Source of the DNA: Bacillota bacterium
Lineage (GTDB): Bacteria; Bacillota; Limnochordia; Limnochordales; ZCTH02-B6
Direction of reading: 5' to 3'
DNA: 11,985 nt
Assembly: GCA_017578085.1 (NCBI GenBank)
Contig: PKQR01000065.1
Location: 1 to 11,985, forward strand
Shown here: in pieces, positions 7,690 through 11,985 of the stretch
Layout of the letters: every line of letters starts with the position of its first letter
How positions within the stretch are numbered: the stretch's first letter is position 1
Made by a program: the position numbers and the translations under genes
Notes under the pieces: generated by a model
Database searches by the model: none
Seen by the model: only the letters and a program-made list of their open reading frames with translations
What the model was told of the DNA's origin: nothing

Positions 7690-8540
7690 CAGGCTTTCCC
7701 TCCGAACAAGCCCTGCGGCCGCAAGAGCAGGAGCAGCACCATCAGCACAAAGGAAACCGCCGGCTTGTACGCGGTGTTGAAGACCAGCGTCGACAGTTCC
7801 TGCGCCAGGGCGATGATCATGCCCCCGGCGATGGCGCCGTAGGGGTTGCCGAGCCCGCCGAGGATCGCGGCTGCGAACAAGGGCAAAAGCATCAGCCACC
7901 CCATGGCTGGGCGCAGCTGCGTGTCCAGCCCGAGCATGATCCCCGCCGCCGCTGCCAGGGAAGCGCCCAACACCCACGTCCAGACGATCATGCGCTCGGT
8001 GTCGATGCCGCTCACCGCGGCCAAGTCCATGTTGTCCGCCATGGCCCGCATGGCCTTGCCGGTCTTGGTCTTTTGGAGGAAAAGCCACACGCCGACCACA
8101 AGCAGCACGGCCATGACAAGGATCCACGCCTGCACGGGCCGGATGCGCAGGCCCCAGACGATCCACGGCCGTTCGACGCCCCGCTGGTACACTTGCGGCG
8201 CCGCGCCCCAGAAGAACTGGATCACGTGGCGCAATACCAGGGCCACGCCCACCGAGGCGATGAGCAGGATCGTGGGGCCCGTCCGCCGCAGGGGCTTGTA
8301 AAAGAGGCGGTCGATGGCAATCGCCGCCACCGCGGTCGAGACCACCGCGATGATGGCCGCCGCCCACATGGGAAGCCCGAGCGTCACCCGGAACAGCAGC
8401 GCCAAGTAGGCCCCGAGGGCCATCATGTCCCCGTGGGCGAAATGGGAGAACCTGAGGATGCGGGCGATGAGCGTGAGGCCGATGGCGCCGAGGGATATGA
8501 TGCCGCCGTAGATCAGTCCGTACAGGATGAGTTGCGCCAC
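7689..8540 (-). CDS. livH: Branched-chain amino acid type ABC transporter permease LivH
   Basis: The partner permease of LivM. With the GTG start at 8540 it has 283 residues, typical for LivH. Family features: an N-terminal LILYGLIYGGIISLGAIGLTLI membrane segment, the RFSHFAHGDMMALGAY segment, the cytoplasmic KTKTGKAMRAMADNMDLA loop that meets the ATPases, the glycine-rich AAILGGLGNPYGAIAGG segment, and a C-terminal RPQGLFG at 274-280. Longer readings (to 8609) run through the end of livF and have no family match. Two upstream ATGs near the ribosome site are in other frames. The start is 7 bases from the livF stop, and GGGGGGAT overlaps that stop, so translation is likely coupled. Confidence 0.93.
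   Translation of the reverse strand: MAQLILYGLIYGGIISLGAIGLTLIARILRFSHFAHGDMMALGAYLALLFRVTLGLPMWAAAIIAVVSTAVAAIAIDRLFYKPLRRTGPTILLIASVGVALVLRHVIQFFWGAAPQVYQRGVERPWIVWGLRIRPVQAWILVMAVLLVVGVWLFLQKTKTGKAMRAMADNMDLAAVSGIDTERMIVWTWVLGASLAAAAGIMLGLDTQLRPAMGWLMLLPLFAAAILGGLGNPYGAIAGGMIIALAQELSTLVFNTAYKPAVSFVLMVLLLLLRPQGLFGGKA
7698..7703 (-). promoter_or_regulatory. Ribosome binding site of livM
   Basis: GGAGGG on the - strand, inside the end of livH and 8 bases before the livM ATG. It supports the short livM start. Confidence 0.7.
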
Positions 8541-8547
8541 GTCGCAT

Positions 8548-9252
8548 TCATCCCCCCAGGAACAGGCGGCCGACCTCTTCGTTGGCCATAAGGTTGTGCC
8601 CGGTGTCATCGAGGCGGTTGCGCCCCATGGTGAGCACGTAGCCCCGGTGGGAGATGGCGAGCCCCGCCCGGGCGTTCTGCTCGATCATGAGGACGCTGAC
8701 GCCCCGCTGGTTGATTTCGACGACTTTCTCCAGCACGAGCTCGGCAAACTTGGGCGAAAGCCCCGCCGTCGGCTCGTCCAACAGCAGCAGCTTCGGGTCC
8801 AGCATCAGGGCGCGCGCCATGGCCACCATCTGCTGCTGGCCGCCGCTCATGTTCCCCGCCTTCTGGCGCCGGCGCTCCTTGAGAATGGGAAAGAGCTCGA
8901 ACATCTCCTCCATCTTTTGGCGGAAGTCGCCCGGGTGGATGAAAGCGCCCATCTCGAGGTTCTCCTCAACGGTCAGCGAGGGAAACACGTTGTTGTTTTG
9001 GGGAACGTAGCACATGCCCCGGCGCACGATCTGCGCAGGGCCGAGGCCCGTGATGTCCTCTCCTTGAAACACGATGCGGCCTGCCCGCACCGGCACCAGA
9101 CCGAAGATGGCTTTCATCAGGGTGGACTTGCCCGCCCCGTTGGGGCCGACGACGCAGACGATCTCACCGGCCTGCACGGTCAGCTGCACGCCGTGGAGGA
9201 TGTCAACCTCGGCATACCCGGCCCGCAGGCCGCTGACTTCCAACAATGCCAC
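8548..9252 (-). CDS. livF: Branched-chain amino acid type ABC transporter ATPase LivF
   Basis: One of two cytoplasmic ATPases of the Liv-type importer, 234 residues, the usual LivF length. Motifs from the GTG at 9252: Walker A GPNGAGKST at 36-44, Q-loop Gln85 in YVPQNNNVFPSLTVEEN, signature SGGQQQ at 136-141, and Walker B LLLLDEP with Asp159 and Glu160. At the switch position it has Gln192 in MIEQN instead of histidine; this is the normal LivF sequence and not a defect. An upstream reading of 47 more residues is rich in Arg, Gly and Pro and unlike the family. The GTG is preceded by AAAGGAGAC, with GGAG 11 bases away, a little long. The gap from livG is 20 bases. Confidence 0.94.
   Translation of the reverse strand: MALLEVSGLRAGYAEVDILHGVQLTVQAGEIVCVVGPNGAGKSTLMKAIFGLVPVRAGRIVFQGEDITGLGPAQIVRRGMCYVPQNNNVFPSLTVEENLEMGAFIHPGDFRQKMEEMFELFPILKERRRQKAGNMSGGQQQMVAMARALMLDPKLLLLDEPTAGLSPKFAELVLEKVVEINQRGVSVLMIEQNARAGLAISHRGYVLTMGRNRLDDTGHNLMANEEVGRLFLGG
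8550..8557 (-). promoter_or_regulatory. Ribosome binding site of livH, overlapping the livF stop
   Basis: GGGGGGAT on the - strand lies 9 bases before the GTG at 8540. Its last two bases run into the livF TGA stop. This placement supports the GTG start and coupling of the two genes. Confidence 0.55.
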
Positions 9253-9263
9253 GCTCTTTGCGT

Positions 9264-9270
9264 CTCCTTT
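9264..9270 (-). promoter_or_regulatory. Ribosome binding site of livF
   Basis: AAAGGAG on the - strand in the 20-base livG-livF gap, 11 bases before the GTG at 9252. The spacing is long but it is the only candidate. Confidence 0.5.
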
Positions 9271-9272
9271 TG

Positions 9273-10052
9273 TCAAGAGGCCGCGTACGCGCCCCCAAGA
9301 TACGCCTCCAGCACCTCGGGGTGGCGCCGCACCTCTTCCGGTTTGCCTTCGACAAGCCTCCGGCCGTTGTTCATGACGATTACCCAGTCGCACACATCCG
9401 CGACCAGGTCCATGTTGTGCTCGACCAGCAGGAAAGTCTTGCCCTGGTCCCGCAGGCTGCGCACATAGCCGGCCAGCTTGTTCATGAGGGTCGGATTAAC
9501 CCCGGCGGCCGGCTCATCCAAAAGGATCAGCTGGGGATCGGCCATAAGCACCCGGGCCAGCTCCAGGAGCTTCTTTTGACCGACGGACAAGTTGGCGGCC
9601 AGCTCATCCTTGAGGTGGATCAACTGCACAAACTCCAAGACTTCGATGGCCCGGCGGTAGATGCGCTCTTCCTCTTCGCGCACCCGCCCCGGAGCGAACC
9701 ACGAGCGCCAGAGGCCTTCACCGCCCTGGTTCATGGGCACTAGCATCAAGTTTTCCAGCACCGTCATCAGGCGCAGTTCCCGCGGGATCTGGAACGTGCG
9801 GGCGATGCCCTTGCGGAAGATCACGTGGGGCGGCAGGCGGTCGATGCGCTCTCCCCGGAACCGGATCTCGCCCCGGTCCGGGCGGATGAACCCGGTCACC
9901 ATATTGAATGCCGTCGTCTTGCCTGCGCCGTTGGGACCGATCAATCCAGTGATGGAACCCTCCCGCACCGAGAAGGAGCAGTCGTCCACCGCCCGGATAC
10001 CGCCAAACTCCTTGACAAGATTGTGTACTTCCAGAATCAACGCGGCCGTCAC
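9273..10052 (-). CDS. livG: Branched-chain amino acid type ABC transporter ATPase LivG
   Basis: First gene of the leftward liv operon and the second ATPase of the importer, 259 residues, family length. Motifs from the GTG at 10052: Walker A GPNGAGKTT at 39-47, the LivG-type IARTFQ with Q-loop Gln88, signature LSVGQ at 155-159, Walker B LILLDEP with Asp179 and Glu180, and switch His212 in VEHNMDLV. The PAAGVNP after Walker B and the C-terminal HPEVLEAYLG are typical of LivG. The start is chosen by GGGGGAT 7 bases upstream and by family alignment; a longer reading to 10133 would add 27 unrelated residues. The conserved residues are intact. It pairs with LivF as the heterodimeric motor. Confidence 0.94.
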   Translation of the reverse strand: MTAALILEVHNLVKEFGGIRAVDDCSFSVREGSITGLIGPNGAGKTTAFNMVTGFIRPDRGEIRFRGERIDRLPPHVIFRKGIARTFQIPRELRLMTVLENLMLVPMNQGGEGLWRSWFAPGRVREEEERIYRRAIEVLEFVQLIHLKDELAANLSVGQKKLLELARVLMADPQLILLDEPAAGVNPTLMNKLAGYVRSLRDQGKTFLLVEHNMDLVADVCDWVIVMNNGRRLVEGKPEEVRRHPEVLEAYLGGAYAAS

Positions 10053-10059
10053 GAACCCG

Positions 10060-10066
10060 ATCCCCC
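10060..10066 (-). promoter_or_regulatory. Ribosome binding site of livG (G-run type)
   Basis: GGGGGAT on the - strand, 7 bases before the GTG at 10052. It decides the start against the longer open frame. Confidence 0.6.
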
Positions 10067-10214
10067 GTGCAAAAACGGCAAATCCTCTCGTTATTAGGAT
10101 AGGTTTCTGACTGTTTCTCCGCTCTCCGCTCAACTCCTGCTCCGGGAGTCAAGTCCTGGAAAAAAGAGCCAGTACCAGTTTCTGGGAAAACAAACCGGGA
10201 CAGGAGGAATCAGG

Positions 10215-10243
10215 TTGGAACCGTCGAAAGATTGCGGTCAAAT
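10215..10243 (+). promoter_or_regulatory. Possible sigma-A type promoter for livK
   Basis: TTGGAA (10215-10220), a 17-base spacer, then TCAAAT (10238-10243): four of six matches in each box. Transcription would start near 10250, about 35 bases before the livK GTG. It competes with the leader-ORF and T-box-like readings of the same bases, which would need a start further upstream. Confidence 0.3.
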
Positions 10244-10265
10244 CACCCTTATCACTTCACTATGA
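10215..10265 (+). other. Possible 16-codon leader ORF before livK
   Basis: A TTG at 10215 with GGAGG at 10203-10207 (7 bases away) opens a 16-residue frame, MEPSKDCGQITLITSL, ending in TGA at 10263-10265. The stop overlaps an ATG at 10262 that opens a six-residue frame (MKQEGR, stop TAG at 10280-10282), which runs across the livK ribosome site and ends 2 bases before the livK GTG. Five of the last seven residues are Ile, Leu or Thr. It may be chance; no attenuator hairpin with a U-run is visible before livK. Confidence 0.25.
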
Positions 10266-10269
10266 AACA

Positions 10270-10275
10270 GGAGGG
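10270..10275 (+). promoter_or_regulatory. Ribosome binding site of livK
   Basis: GGAGGG lies 9 bases before the GTG at 10285 and decides that start; no ATG start fits the signal peptide. Confidence 0.7.
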
Positions 10276-10284
10276 AAGATAGAA

Positions 10285-11532
10285 GTGCGTCACATTTCTC
10301 GCAGGCGGTTCAAGCCGTACTTGATCGCAACGCTGGTCGCGGCGCTCCTGCTCGCCGCCTTGCCGGCCGCTGCCCAGCAGGCGCCTGTCCGCATCGGCGG
10401 CCTGTTCCCGATGACGGGCGACCTGTCGGCGTTCGGCGAACCCTTCTACAACTCGGCCTTGCTCGCCGTCATGCAGATCAACGAGCAGGGCGGCATACTG
10501 GGCGGCCGGCCGCTGGAGATCGTGCTCGCCGACAGCCAGACCAACCCGACCCAGGGCGTGGCCGCGGCCCAGCGCCTGGTCAACGTGGAGCGGGTGCCGG
10601 CTATCATCGGCGCGGCGTCCTCGGGCGTCACCATCCCGGTGGCCACCAGCGTGGCCGTTCCCAACCAGGTCGTCATGATCTCGCCCGCGTCCACGTCGCC
10701 GTTGATTACGACCTTGGAGGACAACGACTTCATCTTCCGCACCGTCGTATCCGACGCGATGCAAGGCATCGTCCTGGGCAAGCTGGCGGCGGACCTGGGC
10801 TACCGGCGCGTCGCTACCATCTACGTCAACAACCCCTATGGGCTTGGGCTCGCGCAGGCCTTTGAAGCCAACTTCCGCCAGCGCGGCGGTACGGTGACGG
10901 CCAACGTGCCCTTTGAGCAGAACCAGGTTTCCTACCGGGGCGAGCTGGACCAGGCGTCCCGCGGGAATCCTGAGGCGCTGCTGCTGATCGCCTACCCGGA
11001 GAACGGCATCACGATCCTCCGGCAGGCCATCGAGGGCGGCTACTTCGACAAGTTCCTTTTCACCGACGGCATGCAGGCTCCGGACATCATCGACGCCATC
11101 GGGGATCCGCTGGAGGGCTCCTGGGGCACGGCGCCGCGGTCGGCGGAAACCGAGGCCACGGCGCTGTTCAACCGGTACTACGAGGAGCGCTTCGGGGAGC
11201 CGCCGCCGATGCCGTTCATGTATGAGAGTTACGACGCGGCCTTCGCCATCGCGCTGGCGATCGAGAAGGCCGGCGAGGCCACGGGTCCGGCCATCCGCAG
11301 CGCGCTGCGCGACGTGGCCAACCCGCCCGGCGAGATCATCCTGCCCGGCGAGTGGGCCAAGGCCGTGCAACTGATTCGGGCCGGCCAGGACATCCAGTAC
11401 GTGGGCGCTTCGGGCCCCGTGGACTTTGACCCCAACGGCGACGTGGCCGTCGCGTCCATCGGCATCTGGACGATCCGCAACGGCCAGATCGAATTCGTGG
11501 GCTACGAAGAGGCCCGGGCCGAGGGCTTCTAA
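10285..11532 (+). CDS. livK: Branched-chain amino acid type ABC transporter substrate-binding protein LivK
   Basis: Extracytoplasmic solute receptor (Peripla_BP_6, type 1 fold) that delivers ligand to LivHM. The 415-residue precursor starts with a signal peptide: a basic stretch SRRRFK at 5-10, a hydrophobic core from about 13 to 26, and an AxA cleavage site after Ala30. SRRRF fits the start of a twin-arginine motif. There is no lipobox cysteine, so it is not a typical lipoprotein. The mature part shows RIGGLFPMTGDLSAFG, INEQGGILGG, IIGAASSGVT and ISPASTSP, the last two around the usual ligand site; then YRRVATIYVNNPYG and YESYDAAFA. It is read divergently from livG. An intrinsic terminator follows at 11709, so it is probably transcribed alone. 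The ligand could be Leu/Ile/Val or another amino acid, amide or urea; the family label does not settle it. Confidence 0.93.
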   Translation: MRHISRRRFKPYLIATLVAALLLAALPAAAQQAPVRIGGLFPMTGDLSAFGEPFYNSALLAVMQINEQGGILGGRPLEIVLADSQTNPTQGVAAAQRLVNVERVPAIIGAASSGVTIPVATSVAVPNQVVMISPASTSPLITTLEDNDFIFRTVVSDAMQGIVLGKLAADLGYRRVATIYVNNPYGLGLAQAFEANFRQRGGTVTANVPFEQNQVSYRGELDQASRGNPEALLLIAYPENGITILRQAIEGGYFDKFLFTDGMQAPDIIDAIGDPLEGSWGTAPRSAETEATALFNRYYEERFGEPPPMPFMYESYDAAFAIALAIEKAGEATGPAIRSALRDVANPPGEIILPGEWAKAVQLIRAGQDIQYVGASGPVDFDPNGDVAVASIGIWTIRNGQIEFVGYEEARAEGF

Positions 11533-11575
11533 GCCTAACGGGCGCTGCTGCCCCGCCGGCACGCCGAAAGCCGCC

Positions 11576-11687
11576 CCGGCAGATGGCCGGCCGCGCCGAC
11601 GGTCGGCGGCGCACATGGCCAGCGGCGCAGGCGGTCAGCGGCGCAAATGGCCAGCGGTGCAAATGGCCGGCGGTGCAGATTGCCAGC
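11576..11687. repeat. Seven imperfect 16-bp tandem repeats
   Basis: Seven consecutive 16-base units, each ending in GGC or AGC. The core form is GGCGCAAATGGCCAGC. Units start at 11576, 11592, 11608, 11624, 11640, 11656 and 11672. Units 3, 5, 6 and 7 are the closest to each other; units 1, 2 and 4 have diverged. Most carry TGGCC or GGTC before the final AGC or GGC. The period is not a multiple of three, which argues against a coding repeat. The array ends about 20 bases before the terminator hairpin, so it lies inside the livK 3' untranslated region. Confidence 0.8.
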
Positions 11688-11708
11688 GGCGGGCAGCCAA
11701 CTGACAGT

Positions 11709-11744
11709 GAGGCCGGCGGGCAGTCGTCCGCCGGCCTCTTGTTT
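11709..11744 (+). terminator. Intrinsic terminator of livK
   Basis: A perfect 11-bp stem, GAGGCCGGCGG (11709-11719) with CCGCCGGCCTC (11728-11738), an 8-base loop, then TTGTTT. This is a strong factor-independent terminator for rightward transcription, 176 bases after the livK stop. The opposite strand has no T-run after the stem. Confidence 0.85.
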
Positions 11745-11771
11745 GCAGCTCGCCGTCTGAGTTTGAGCCTG

Positions 11772-11813
11772 GCCCGCGGCCGGCCTGCTCCCGGCGCTCG
11801 GCCGGCCGCGGGC
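11772..11813. repeat. Perfect 14-bp inverted repeat in the convergent spacer
   Basis: GCCCGCGGCCGGCC (11772-11785) is exactly complementary to 11800-11813 across a 14-base loop. All but pure G+C, it would be a very stable hairpin in RNA from either strand. Neither side is followed by a T-run. It sits 41 bases past the stop of the leftward partial gene, so it may help end or protect that transcript (inference). Confidence 0.8.
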
Positions 11814-11854
11814 AGCCCGACCCAAGGCCGGGCCGGCACAGCGCTGCAGGCGGG

Positions 11855-11985
11855 TCAACGCAAGCCCGCCGCTGCCAGCCACCTGTCCACGGTCTCCCTG
11901 TTGGCCTCGATCCACTCGCGGGCATGGCGCTCCAGGTCCGCGTCGGACGTCTCGCCCAATACCACCTGCCGGTAGATGGACTCAT
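11855..11985 (-). CDS. C-terminal tail of a probable glycine betaine/proline-type ABC substrate-binding protein (partial)
   Basis: A leftward reading frame enters from the right edge with 42 whole codons and stops at TGA (11857-11855). The tail contains DLERHAREWIEANRE followed by TVDRWL. The pattern A-x-x-W-(I/L)-x-x-N-x-x-x-V-x-x-W-L close to the C-terminus is typical of OpuAC/ProX-type binding proteins of quaternary-amine (glycine betaine, carnitine, choline) importers. No start codon lies inside the window in this frame, so the gene is truncated by the window and not necessarily broken. It converges on livK. Only about 40 residues are visible, so the family call rests on this short motif and is tentative; that it is a real gene end is more secure, since its amphipathic, acidic residue make-up is unlike the Arg/Gly/Pro shadow frames nearby. 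Confidence 0.6.
   Translation of the reverse strand, partial: ESIYRQVVLGETSDADLERHAREWIEANRETVDRWLAAAGLR

Larger units (their letters stand above)
10053..10284 (+). promoter_or_regulatory. Divergent livG / livK intergenic control region
   Basis: These 232 bases must hold the promoters of both the leftward livGFHM-SDR operon and rightward livK. They are visibly less G+C-rich than the flanks. For livG only weak -10-like matches are seen on the - strand (TATCCT and TAATAA, 10092-10103), without a good -35 partner. Other structure: a CTCCTG/CAGGAG pair (10134-10139 with 10201-10206) that could fold over a Shine-Dalgarno-like site, a CTCC-G-GGAG element near 10140-10149, and a tandem CTCCGCT at 10118-10131. 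None is a recognised operator. Confidence 0.6.
11533..11854. other. Non-coding convergent spacer after livK
   Basis: The 322 bases between livK and the convergent partial gene hold no gene I can support; frames crossing it are rich in Arg, Ala, Gly and Pro with no family character. It contains the 16-bp repeat array, the livK terminator and a long inverted repeat, each listed separately. Confidence 0.7.

Noticed and set aside
6169..7842. 557-codon open frame on the + strand over the SDR, livM and livH genes
   Set aside because: Antisense to clear transporter and dehydrogenase genes; very rich in His, Gln, Asp and Arg and without any recognisable domain.
7690..8547. Upstream extension of livM through livH as a single 612-residue protein
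   Set aside because: The part before residue 286 is out-of-frame livH sequence; LivM homology starts at the ATG at 7689, which has a good ribosome site.
8677..8682. Missing switch histidine in LivF (Gln192) as a sign of a dead ATPase
   Set aside because: Glutamine at this place (EQN) is the usual LivF sequence and occurs in active transporters.
11576..11687. CRISPR array
   Set aside because: The 16-bp units adjoin directly with no unique spacers, and no cas genes are present.

Overview
The window is G+C-rich (roughly two thirds G+C by eye) and densely packed, with strong Shine-Dalgarno sites, many GTG starts, a CcpA-like LacI regulator and a YwrD-like gamma-glutamyltransferase. Together these suggest a high-G+C member of the Bacillota (for example a Symbiobacterium-, Thermaerobacter- or Limnochordia-type lineage), but the window holds no taxonomic marker gene. 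This is an inference, and another high-G+C phylum is possible. No rRNA, tRNA, CRISPR array, insertion sequence or phage gene is visible.

Region 1 (1-5865, + strand) reads as one operon of four genes: a double-domain FbpB/AfuB-type ABC permease cut by the left edge, its FbpC/PotA-type ATPase, a LacI-family regulator, and a YwrD-type gamma-glutamyltransferase. Gaps are 28, 62 and 29 bases with no terminator between genes. The matching binding-protein gene is not in the window and probably lies upstream. Homology suggests iron(III) uptake, but a LacI regulator in the same operon fits an organic, perhaps sugar-phosphate-like, substrate better.

Region 2 (5917-10052, - strand) is a branched-chain amino acid type (Liv/HAAT) ABC transporter operon read leftward: livG, livF, livH, livM, then a short-chain dehydrogenase/reductase as the last gene. 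The genes overlap or lie within 28 bases of each other, each with its own Shine-Dalgarno site. The operon converges on the gamma-glutamyltransferase across 51 bases.

Region 3 (10053-11985): a 232-base divergent intergenic region separates livG from the binding-protein gene livK (+ strand). This spacer holds a promoter-like pair, a possible tiny leader ORF and a T-box-like sequence; these readings overlap and compete. After livK comes a non-coding stretch with seven imperfect 16-bp tandem repeats, a perfect 11-bp-stem intrinsic terminator and a perfect 14-bp inverted repeat. At the right edge, on the - strand, is the C-terminal tail of a gene that looks like an OpuAC/ProX-type glycine betaine binding protein.

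Most of the window is ordinary transport metabolism. I did not find a convincing new system. The points most worth checking are the livK leader, the 16-bp repeat array, the substrate of the first transporter, and the dehydrogenase attached to the liv operon.
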